Below, in pieces: positions 1-5,020 of a stretch of DNA of 5,464 nt. This stretch comes from DASXTK01 sp036505485 (GTDB taxonomy: Bacteria; Actinomycetota; Acidimicrobiia; Acidimicrobiales; VFJN01), in NCBI GenBank assembly GCA_036505485.1, contig DASXTK010000271.1:1-5464 (forward strand), written 5' to 3'. Positions within the stretch are counted from its first letter, which is position 1; each line of letters starts with the position of its first letter. The position numbers and the translations under genes were made by a program. The notes under the pieces are model-generated. The model searched no databases. It was not told the origin of the DNA and saw nothing but the letters and a program-made list of their open reading frames with translations.

Positions 1-1
1 G

Positions 2-22
2 CGGTCCTGCTCGTGCGGACCG
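2..22. repeat. Short inverted repeat upstream of the ars promoter
   Basis: CGGTCC (2-7) and GGACCG (17-22) are perfect inverted arms around a 9-nt loop. The hairpin ends one base before the proposed -35 box. It could be the terminator stem of a gene lying to the left, but no T-tract follows and the left context is outside the window, so only the inverted repeat itself is certain. Confidence 0.35.
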
Positions 23-51
23 TTGCCACACCTAGCCGCATCGACTATCAT
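23..51 (+). promoter_or_regulatory. Sigma70-type promoter of the ars operon (leaderless)
   Basis: TTGCCA at 23-28 matches the -35 consensus at 5 of 6 positions. TATCAT at 46-51 fits the TANNNT pattern of actinobacterial -10 boxes, and the spacer is exactly 17 bp. Transcription from it should begin at about 57-60, at or next to the ATG at 60. The mRNA would then be leaderless, which agrees with the absence of any purine-rich ribosome binding site upstream of arsR. The boxes are seen in the sequence; the start point is inferred. Confidence 0.55.
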
Positions 52-62
52 CAATATTGATG
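49..62. promoter_or_regulatory. Probable ArsR operator (14-bp perfect palindrome)
   Basis: CATCAATATTGATG reads the same on both strands. It overlaps the -10 box, the expected transcription start and the first codon of arsR, so a bound dimer would block initiation. AT-rich ATCAA/TTGAT half-sites are typical of ArsR/SmtB operators, and these proteins usually repress their own operon until metal binds. It is also the most AT-rich island in an otherwise very GC-rich stretch. Binding by this ArsR is inferred. Confidence 0.6.
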
Positions 63-458
63 GATGTCGATAGAGCTTCGGCCGAGGTGTGGGCGAGCTG
101 GTTCCGGTGTCTGGGCGAACCGTCGCGGGTGTTGATCTTGAACCGCTTGGCGTTGGGCCGGCGGCCGATGAGCGTGGGCGAGATCGTCGACGCCGTCGAC
201 GTGGGCCAGCCGACGGTGTCCCACCACCTCAAGATCCTGGCCGAGGTGGGGTTCGTGCTGGTGGAGCAGCGGGCGAACGTCCGCTTGTACCGGGTGAACG
301 ACCACTGCCTGGAGGTGTTCCCCTCGGCGGCCGAGCTGGTGATGGGCCAACTCCCCCGCTACACGCCGGTGCCCACGGAATGCCGGCCGCCCTGGCAGCA
401 GTCCGCAGAGCCCCACGGCAGCGGGTCTGTGACCACACAAGGAGAAGCGACGGCATGA
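60..458 (+). CDS. arsR: ArsR/SmtB-family metalloregulator
   Basis: Winged-helix repressor, probably of this arsenic operon, expected to bind the palindrome over its own start and release it on As(III) or a methylated arsenical. The protein is 132 aa from ATG 60; a TTG at 57 would add one residue. ATG 60 is chosen because it coincides with the predicted transcription start. Numbered from the TTG, residues 15-31 (WFRCLGEPSRVLILNRL) are the typical N-terminal helix, 41-61 carry the helix-turn-helix with recognition helix QPTVSHHLKIL, and 62-81 form the wing ending in RLYRV. The classical arsenic site ELCVCDL in the first DNA-binding helix is missing: that stretch reads MSVGEIVDAV. Only three cysteines exist (C18, C84, C109), in an arrangement I do not recognise. 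The stop overlaps the arsM start (ATGA, 455-458). The family is certain; the inducer is inferred from the neighbouring arsM. Confidence 0.9.
   Translation: MDVDRASAEVWASWFRCLGEPSRVLILNRLALGRRPMSVGEIVDAVDVGQPTVSHHLKILAEVGFVLVEQRANVRLYRVNDHCLEVFPSAAELVMGQLPRYTPVPTECRPPWQQSAEPHGSGSVTTQGEATA
440..445 (+). promoter_or_regulatory. Ribosome binding site of arsM
   Basis: AGGAGA ends nine bases before ATG 455. It lies within the last codons of arsR and fixes the arsM start, although the reading frame is open much further upstream (to about 89) over arsR. This contrasts with arsR, which has no such site. Confidence 0.7.
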
Positions 459-1261
459 GCGACGACGCACTGGTGGAGAACCTGCAAGCGCACTACGGGA
501 CCGCAGCCCGACGGGCAGCAGCGGGCGAAGCGGTGGCCGACGACTACTGCGAACCCACCACGACGACCGACGGCGCCGGCTGTAGTCCAGCGGTCGACGC
601 GTGCTGTGGCCCCGTGGTGGAAGCAGCGGCGACGGTCTTCGGGAGCGGCCTGTACGAGGCCGCCGAGTTGGAGGAGTTGCCGGCCGAGGCGGTGGCCGGC
701 AGCATCGGCTGCGCCAACCCGGTCGCTCTCGCCCGGCTCGCCGAGGGCGAGATGGTGCTGGATCTCGGCTCGGGTGGCGGCATCGACGTGTTGTTGTCGG
801 CCCGCCGCGTCGGGCCCACCGGCAAGGCCTACGGCGTGGACATGACCACCGAGATGCTCGAGCTGGCCCGGGCCAACCAGGTCCGCGCCGGGGTCACGAA
901 CGCGGAGTTCCTCGAAGGCCGCATCGAAGCCGTCCCGCTGCCCGACGCCAGCGTGGACGTGGTCGTATCGAACTGCGTCATCAACCTGTCCGCCGACAAG
1001 ACAGCGGTATTCACCGAGGCCCATCGGGTCCTCCGGGCGGGGGGACGGGTTGCGGTGGCTGACGTAGTGGCCGACGTCGAACCCGACGAGACCCTCAAAG
1101 CGGATCCCGAGGCGTGGGCGGGCTGCATTGCGGGGGCGGTCACCCGCGCCCAATACACCGCCGGTCTCACCGATGCCGGGTTCACCGATGTCGAGATCAC
1201 CGACAGCCACCCGGTCCAGGACGGCTTCTGGTCGGTGTTCGTCCGGGCCCACAAGCCATGA
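455..1261 (+). CDS. arsM: Arsenite S-adenosylmethionine methyltransferase
   Basis: Cytosolic enzyme that transfers methyl groups from S-adenosylmethionine to As(III), giving mono-, di- and trimethylated arsenicals. The product is 268 aa, normal for bacterial ArsM. SAM motif I is DLGSGGGID (103-111), followed by the acidic residue of motif II in YGVDMT (126-131). The cysteines that hold As(III) in this family are present: C86 in SIGCANP, C174 in SNCVINLS and C224 in WAGCIAG. The N-terminal part adds C32, C43 and a CC pair at 50-51, the place where the family has its accessory regulatory/disulfide cysteine. All elements needed for catalysis are therefore intact. The start is set by AGGAGA at 440-445. 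The gene is coupled at both ends by ATGA overlaps, so it is co-transcribed with arsR and the hydrolase. The most likely alternative would be another class I methyltransferase, but the cysteine pattern argues strongly for ArsM. Confidence 0.93.
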   Translation: MSDDALVENLQAHYGTAARRAAAGEAVADDYCEPTTTTDGAGCSPAVDACCGPVVEAAATVFGSGLYEAAELEELPAEAVAGSIGCANPVALARLAEGEMVLDLGSGGGIDVLLSARRVGPTGKAYGVDMTTEMLELARANQVRAGVTNAEFLEGRIEAVPLPDASVDVVVSNCVINLSADKTAVFTEAHRVLRAGGRVAVADVVADVEPDETLKADPEAWAGCIAGAVTRAQYTAGLTDAGFTDVEITDSHPVQDGFWSVFVRAHKP

Positions 1262-2181
1262 TGGACCTCGACGAGTTCTTGCTCGCCAAGCAGTACGCCC
1301 ATGTCGGCGAGACCCGGGTCGCCTACCAGGACCACGGCACCGGCCCGCCAGTGGTGCTGCTGCACGGCTGCCCGTTCTCCAGTTTCGTGTGGCGCAACAT
1401 CCTCCCTCCGCTCGCCGCCGCCGGGCACAGGTGCCTGGCCCCGGACCTGTTGGGCCTAGGCGACACCGAAACCCCGCCCGATGCGGACTGGTCGCTGCCC
1501 GCCCAGGCGGCCACCGTCATCGGCTGGCTCGATGTGCTGGGCCTGGACCGGGTCGCTGTGGTTGGCCACGACCACGGCGGCGCCGTGGCCCAACTCCTCG
1601 CCGCGCAGCACCCCGAACGGATCGACCGGCTAGTCCTGTCCAACGTCGAGGCCTACGACCACTGGCCCTCGTCCGACGAACGCCCCTTCATCACCGCCAC
1701 CCAACTCCCCGGCGTCGGCCGGCTGGTGTTGTGGGCGTGGTCACGACCCGCTCTGTTGCGCCTGGCGCTCGCCGCCGGGCACGCCGTTTCGGACCGTTCG
1801 GTACTCACCGCCGAGCTCGCCCGCGGCTATGTCCGGGCCAACCTCTCCGACCCGCATAAACGAGCCAAGACCCGCCGGTTCCTGGCCGGCCAGATCGACC
1901 CGGCCAACAACCGGGCCACCCTCGACGCCCTCGACGGGCTGCGCCACTTCGAGCGCCCCACGATGCTGTTGTGGGGAAGCAACGACCCCCACTTCGGACC
2001 CCCCTGGGCGCAGCGGCTCGCCGCCGACATCCCCGGCGTCGAACGGGTCGAAGTCCTCGACAACGCCGGGCATCTGCTCATGGAAGACCAGCCACAGCAC
2101 GTGGCCGACCTCCTCACCCAGTTCCTCACCGCCCCGCCCGCGATACCCGATCCCCTCGAAGCCGGGAGCGCCCGACCATGA
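1258..2181 (+). CDS. Alpha/beta hydrolase with Asp nucleophile (dehalogenase/epoxide hydrolase-like)
   Basis: A 307-aa cytosolic alpha/beta-hydrolase; substrate unknown. The oxyanion segment LLHGCPFSSFVWR (34-46) resembles the HGNPTSSxxWR block of haloalkane dehalogenases. The nucleophile elbow is GHDHGG (103-108), giving D105 as nucleophile instead of serine. The base is H272 in DNAGHLLMEDQP and the likely acid is D243 in GSNDPHFG; E131 after strand 6 is a second candidate. A cap domain fills roughly 135-225. The two halide-holding residues of dehalogenases are replaced: Asn after HG is C38, and Trp after the nucleophile is H106. Simple dehalogenation is therefore doubtful; epoxide hydrolase-like or other ester/C-heteroatom hydrolysis is possible. 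Translation is coupled to arsM by ATGA (1258-1261), and a second ATG at 1261 could serve instead. The context implies work on an organoarsenical or its partner compound, but this is inference. Confidence 0.85.
   Translation: MMDLDEFLLAKQYAHVGETRVAYQDHGTGPPVVLLHGCPFSSFVWRNILPPLAAAGHRCLAPDLLGLGDTETPPDADWSLPAQAATVIGWLDVLGLDRVAVVGHDHGGAVAQLLAAQHPERIDRLVLSNVEAYDHWPSSDERPFITATQLPGVGRLVLWAWSRPALLRLALAAGHAVSDRSVLTAELARGYVRANLSDPHKRAKTRRFLAGQIDPANNRATLDALDGLRHFERPTMLLWGSNDPHFGPPWAQRLAADIPGVERVEVLDNAGHLLMEDQPQHVADLLTQFLTAPPAIPDPLEAGSARP
2164..2168 (+). promoter_or_regulatory. Ribosome binding site of the ABC ATPase fragment
   Basis: GGGAG lies nine bases before ATG 2178, inside the last codons of the hydrolase gene. 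Together with the ATGA overlap at 2178-2181 it indicates that the ABC gene was a genuine fourth member of the operon before it was broken. Confidence 0.5.
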
Positions 2182-2432
2182 CCGACGACGAGCCCGCGAT
2201 CCAAGCAGAGGGACTCCACAAGCGCTTCGGAGCGGTCCACGCCGTCAACGACGTGTCGCTGACGGTCCCGGCGGGGACGGTGCTGGGCCTGCTCGGCCCC
2301 AATAGGGCATGTCATCTGGTCCTAATCCTGGGTGAGTTATTCGCGCTCCCAGGAGGGCGCGAAGGCCGCGTGCGCCGGCCCTGGAGAAGCTGGCGCAGGA
2401 CATCGTTGGCAAGGTCAAGCTGGTCAGGGTAA
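2178..2432 (+). pseudogene. Truncated ABC exporter ATPase (DrrA-like), N-terminal fragment only
   Basis: The first ~43 residues are a clear ABC ATP-binding start: AEGLHKRFGAVHAVNDVSL (residues 10-28), including the A-loop region, then TVLGLLGPN leading into Walker A. The expected GPNGAGKTT breaks after GPN: codons 2304-2309 read RA and then homology stops. The lysine of Walker A, the Q-loop, signature motif, Walker B and H-loop are all absent. The frame continues through unrelated sequence, including an out-of-frame part of the thioredoxin remnant, to TAA 2430-2432, giving an 84-aa chimera that cannot be an ATPase. The opening resembles daunorubicin/multidrug ABC-2 exporter ATPases (DrrA type); the matching permease is not in the window. 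A frameshift alone would not explain the loss, because no other frame downstream restores ABC sequence. Confidence 0.8.
2340..2363. repeat. Hairpin at the ABC/thioredoxin junction
   Basis: TTCGCGCTC (2340-2348) and GGGCGCGAA (2355-2363) can pair over nine positions, with one G-T wobble, around the 6-nt loop CCAGGA. It lies in the ~60 bp of unassigned sequence between the broken ABC gene and the thioredoxin remnant. It could be the trace of the element or breakpoint that joined them, or a weak transcription terminator; no T-tract follows. Confidence 0.4.
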
Positions 2433-2627
2433 ATGTGGACGGTTGGCCCTGCCTGTCGGAGCTATTCGGCGTCCAGGGGATCCCAACTGGTCGTAGTCAA
2501 CGGGGCCCGCCGGGTCGTTGCCCGACAAACCGGTGCCGCCACCGAGCACGCGCTCCGGGCGTGGTTGGAGCAGACCCTGTCTTCGCTCACCGCCCGTCCT
2601 ACCAGAGGTGCGATGGGAGGGCCCTGA
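2372..2627 (+). pseudogene. Decayed thioredoxin, 5'-truncated and frameshifted
   Basis: Two adjoining frames together give the C-terminal two thirds of a thioredoxin. From 2372 the frame reads APALEKLAQDIVGKVKLVRV, then NVDGWPCLSELFGVQGIPT, corresponding to helix 2, strand 3 and the cis-proline loop (IPT). At about 2486/2487 the frame shifts, as a 1-nt gain or 2-nt loss, into LVVVNGARRVVARQTGAATE followed by HALRAWLEQTL, matching strands 4-5 and the last helix. It ends at TGA 2625-2627. The WCxPC active site and everything before it are gone: the upstream frame hits TGA at 2333 without an initiation codon or redox motif, so it cannot make a working thioredoxin. Thioredoxins supply electrons to arsenate reductases and reduce ArsM disulfides, so an original place in an arsenic cluster is plausible but not shown. 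Confidence 0.75.
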
Positions 2628-2671
2628 AGTCCTGATGTAGCGTCGGCGCCGTTCTGGGATGTTTTGGGAAA

Positions 2672-4543
2672 ATGGCGGGCGAGGGGTGGATGGCGACGGG
2701 CGACATTGGGCTTTCTGTTCAGCTGCACAGCGGTGACGCGCCACGACAGACCGAGGTCGCCAGGTCACCGGTGGAGCGTCGGCGCCCGGCACTCCACGTC
2801 GAGATCCGTGTCCGGCTGGCCTTGCACGGGGTCTGGCTACTCGGCCTTGGCGTGTGGATGGTCGTAGCGTCCGGGCGTTTCGGCTTCAATCCGACGGATC
2901 AAGGTTGGAATCTCGCCTATAGCTGGCGGCTGCTCCACGGCGAGGTTCCTCACCGCGACATCGTTTCGGCCCGTCCGCTCGGATTTGCCGTATTGCATAT
3001 GCTCGATTTTGCGCTCCCGGGCCCGTTGTTCTTGACCTCGGGTTTGGTGACCATCCTGGAGCTGTCCGTCGCCACGGTCGCGCTGGCGGTCCTGGTGACG
3101 GGAAAGCCACTGCGTTCGTGGGGCATCCTGCTCACCGGCGCTGCGGCGTCGGCCGCGCTGGTGAACCTGCACACCTTTCCTCTCACCGCCTGGTACACCA
3201 TCGACGGCATCTTTCTCACGGCCTCGGGGTGGTGGGCGCTCGATAGTGGGCTGCGCGTCGACCGGGTTGCGCTACGCCGCGCTGGGCTCTTTCTGCTCGG
3301 GCTTGCGGCGTTCACCAAGCAGAGCTTCGCTCTCGCGCCGGTTGTCGGGGTGCTCATGTTGGCGGCTCATCCGCAAATACGGCACTCCGTCGCTCTGCGC
3401 AGTCGACGCTGGTGGGTCACCACCATTGTCGACCTCGGGTGGCTGGCGGCCTTTCCATTGGCCTATGTCGGATGGGTCACGGTCGCCGGCGGATTCCCCG
3501 ACATGGTGGAACAGATGACCAGCGCCAAGACCACCTGGTTCGAGCGAATGTTCAACATATGGGACCTGCCGAGTGCCCGCCCCGATCTGGTGCTCCTGGC
3601 GGCAAGCCAGGCGCTGCTGGCCATGCTCGTGGTGTTGCGGCCCAAATTGAGCGGACGGCAGGGCCACGCCGCCGCGGCGATTGGAGCCGCGCTGGGTGCA
3701 TGGCTGGCGCTGGACATTCTCGTCGAGGGTCGGCTGAGTCTGAACGGGGACTGGGCCGTCCTGCTCTTGTGGGGTCTGCTCTTCGCTGCTGGAGTCGACG
3801 GCATCCGTCGACGACGTGTCCCGATCCGTCCGTTGCTGGTCGCCCTGCTCGCATGGATGACCAGCCTCTCGTGGGGCAATGACTCGCCATCACTGCTGGG
3901 CGGCTCGTTGACCCTCAGCATCCTGTGGCTCCTTACCTACCACCTGCCGATGGACCAGATCCGGGCGGCGTGGAAGGGGCGGGCGGCTACTGGGTTGACC
4001 CTGGTGCTCGCGATGGGTCTCGTGGGGGTCACCGGTCGGCTGGTGACCGACCAGCGCGAACGGTTCCACTATCGCGACCAGCCACAACCGATGCTCAACT
4101 CCAGCCTGGGTGAAGTTGCCGAGACGATGCGCGGGATCAGGACAAATCCCACCACCTACGAATACATACGGCAGATCCGCCAGTGCACCGAGCGCTATCC
4201 GGCCACATGGGTGGCGGTCCTGCCCGACAACGGTTTCATCTATCCGGCGCTCAGCCTGCGGAACCCCTTCCCCTTGGATTGGCTGTTCACCGATGAACTG
4301 GTGGGTGACGCCCAGGACCGCGTGCTGGAGGAGGCAGGGCGGCTCAACAACCAGGGAGACTTCCTCGTCCTCTTCCAGACCGTCCCCGCAAGTTCGCTAC
4401 AGAGCGCTCCGCTCCCCCCTGACGCGGCTGTCGATGCCCCAAACTGGGGATACACCGGGCTGGAAAGCGGGCTTCGCCAACAACTCGACGGCCAGGACAT
4501 TGCCTGCGGCAGTTTCGTGGGTGTCTGGTCGCCGGCCGACTGA
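2672..4543 (+). CDS. Polytopic membrane protein, GT-C glycosyltransferase-like
   Basis: A 623-aa integral membrane protein with a cytoplasmic-looking, positively charged N-terminus, about eleven hydrophobic spans (first at 51-68, last near 438-456) and a soluble C-terminal domain of ~165 residues. The first external loop holds FNPTDQGWNLAYSWRLLHGE (72-91) followed by VPHRD (92-96). This matches the loop of GT-C enzymes (GT39/ArnT-like) in which an acidic residue, here D76 and possibly D96, activates a polyprenyl-phosphate-linked sugar; many relatives have DEGW where this has DQGW. FTKQS at 214-218 is another pattern common in this group. Likely role: transfer of a sugar to a lipid, polymer or protein outside the membrane; donor and acceptor cannot be read. 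ATG 2672 has a weak upstream site. ATG 2690 (residue 7) has GAGGGG just before it and is an equally good start. No link to the arsenic genes is evident. Confidence 0.75.
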   Translation: MAGEGWMATGDIGLSVQLHSGDAPRQTEVARSPVERRRPALHVEIRVRLALHGVWLLGLGVWMVVASGRFGFNPTDQGWNLAYSWRLLHGEVPHRDIVSARPLGFAVLHMLDFALPGPLFLTSGLVTILELSVATVALAVLVTGKPLRSWGILLTGAAASAALVNLHTFPLTAWYTIDGIFLTASGWWALDSGLRVDRVALRRAGLFLLGLAAFTKQSFALAPVVGVLMLAAHPQIRHSVALRSRRWWVTTIVDLGWLAAFPLAYVGWVTVAGGFPDMVEQMTSAKTTWFERMFNIWDLPSARPDLVLLAASQALLAMLVVLRPKLSGRQGHAAAAIGAALGAWLALDILVEGRLSLNGDWAVLLLWGLLFAAGVDGIRRRRVPIRPLLVALLAWMTSLSWGNDSPSLLGGSLTLSILWLLTYHLPMDQIRAAWKGRAATGLTLVLAMGLVGVTGRLVTDQRERFHYRDQPQPMLNSSLGEVAETMRGIRTNPTTYEYIRQIRQCTERYPATWVAVLPDNGFIYPALSLRNPFPLDWLFTDELVGDAQDRVLEEAGRLNNQGDFLVLFQTVPASSLQSAPLPPDAAVDAPNWGYTGLESGLRQQLDGQDIACGSFVGVWSPAD

Positions 4544-4551
4544 GTCGCCCC

Positions 4552-4565
4552 GACCCGTTCGGGTC
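4552..4565 (+). terminator. Short hairpin terminator after the membrane protein gene
   Basis: GACCCG (4552-4557) and CGGGTC (4560-4565) form a perfect 6-bp GC-rich stem around TT (effective loop slightly larger), followed by ATTTGG. It lies eight bases after the stop of the membrane protein gene. The position and short T-run fit a weak intrinsic terminator. Confidence 0.45.
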
Positions 4566-4568
4566 ATT

Positions 4569-4626
4569 TGGTGTTCTGTGACCTGTATGTCGCGTCAGGA
4601 CGCGACATACAGGTCACAGAACGCCA
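4569..4626. repeat. 28-bp near-perfect inverted repeat with 2-nt centre
   Basis: Arms 4573-4596 and 4599-4622 are perfectly complementary over 24 bp, with only AG (4597-4598) between them. The match extends to 4569/4626 with a single exception, T4572 opposite G4623, which would still pair as a wobble in RNA. The arm contains TTCTGTGACCTGTATGTCGC. The outer ends read TG...CA. Such a long cruciform is far beyond an ordinary terminator and no T-tract follows. It could be a strong transcription stop for the upstream gene, the two ends of an insertion sequence left back to back after loss of its interior, or a miniature inverted-repeat element. The sequence does not decide between these. Confidence 0.85.
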
Positions 4627-4627
4627 C

Positions 4628-4711
4628 AGCGCCGGTCCTCACCCGTTCTTGCGGCGCCGCAAGGCCGAGGTGCCGGCCGGCTCCATGGTCGGCTACATCG
4701 ACCCCAAATAG
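4628..4711 (+). pseudogene. Possible C-terminal remnant of an unidentified gene
   Basis: An open frame entered from the inverted repeat runs to TAG 4709-4711 and reads SAGPHPFLRRRKAE followed by VPAGSMVGYIDPK. It looks like the end of a real protein, with a basic stretch and then a folded tail, but has no start codon or ribosome site of its own, and its upstream part is replaced by the inverted repeat. I do not recognise the family. It could be a chance open frame in GC-rich DNA. Confidence 0.22.
4648..4663. repeat. 16-bp perfect palindrome
   Basis: CTTGCGGCGCCGCAAG is identical on both strands. It lies 22 bp after the large inverted repeat, inside the possible C-terminal remnant. It has no central loop, so it is a better candidate for a dimeric protein site or chance palindrome than for a hairpin. 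No function is assigned. Confidence 0.5.
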
Positions 4712-4746
4712 GGGATGCTGACTACTCCTCATAGGCTCTTGCGCTT

Positions 4747-4773
4747 CCAGGGGGCAGGGCCTGCCCACCCTGG
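4747..4773. repeat. GC-rich hairpin in the intergenic zone
   Basis: GGGCAGG (4752-4758) pairs with CCTGCCC (4760-4766) across a single G. CCAGG (4747-4751) pairs with CCTGG (4769-4773) outside a 2-nt bulge. The 12-bp stem is strong but has no T-tract on either side. It may stop transcription arriving from either direction between the convergent genes; the function is inferred from position only. Confidence 0.35.
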
Positions 4774-4824
4774 CCCCACCTCCAAAGGCCCGCAGTGTTG
4801 ATCGGCCCCCGTGCTGGGCTCGGG

Positions 4825-4860
4825 CCAGTGGTGTCAGTCGTACGGGTTTACGTACGAGCC
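4825..4860 (-). repeat. Degenerate copy of the tail of the PEP-mobile-domain gene
   Basis: These 36 bases match 5024-5059 at 31 positions. In the corresponding minus-strand frame they read GSYVNPYD, then a TGA stop, then HHW, against GSYGNPYDPHDW in the intact gene. The inner inverted repeat TCGTACG-N6-CGTACGA (4838-4857) is kept exactly in both arms, while most substitutions fall outside it. The copy could be a fragment of a decayed paralogue or a small dispersed hairpin element. Confidence 0.6.
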
Positions 4861-5020
4861 TTAGCTGGAGGTGTCGGTGATGCGGTCGAGGACTTCTTGG
4901 GTGAACTCGTGGCATCCACGGTCTCACTCACCTGGCATTGACCACGGAGTTCGAGATTGGCAGATGAACCGCTGTGGCGTCCGGACCTTCGCGTGCCCGA
5001 TGGCCGGAGGCTGGGCTCGT

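Larger units (their letters stand above)
4712..5020. other. Gene-poor remnant zone
   Basis: No convincing gene lies here. The stretch holds the GC-rich hairpin at 4747-4773 and the degenerate tail copy at 4825-4860. Read on the minus strand, 4861-4914 gives CHEFTQEVLDRITDTSS followed by TAA (4861-4863). This could be a residual gene end, but a stop closes the frame a few codons upstream and I do not recognise it. The rest shows no promoter, RNA gene or repeat that I can support. Confidence 0.5.

Noticed and set aside
89..454. Upstream extension of the arsM frame
   Set aside because: The extension is Arg/Gly/Pro-rich, overlaps arsR throughout and has no homology features. The ribosome site at 440-445 and the ATGA overlap fix the start at 455.
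359..1252. Long open frame on the minus strand opposite arsM
   Set aside because: It is a GC-rich codon-position shadow of arsM. Its composition is Gly/Arg/Asp/His-rich, it shows no recognisable motif, and arsM on the other strand is unambiguous.
1114..1257. Upstream extension of the hydrolase frame over arsM
   Set aside because: Low-complexity His/Arg-rich residues unlike any hydrolase N-terminus; the coupled ATG at 1258 gives a normal length.
2311..2320. GTCATCTGGT at 2311-2320 resembles GTCATTTGGT at 4563-4572, which could be the ends of a cassette carrying the membrane protein gene
   Set aside because: Only 9 of 10 bases match, the similarity fades immediately on both sides, and the ABC gene does not resume after 4626. 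Chance is sufficient.
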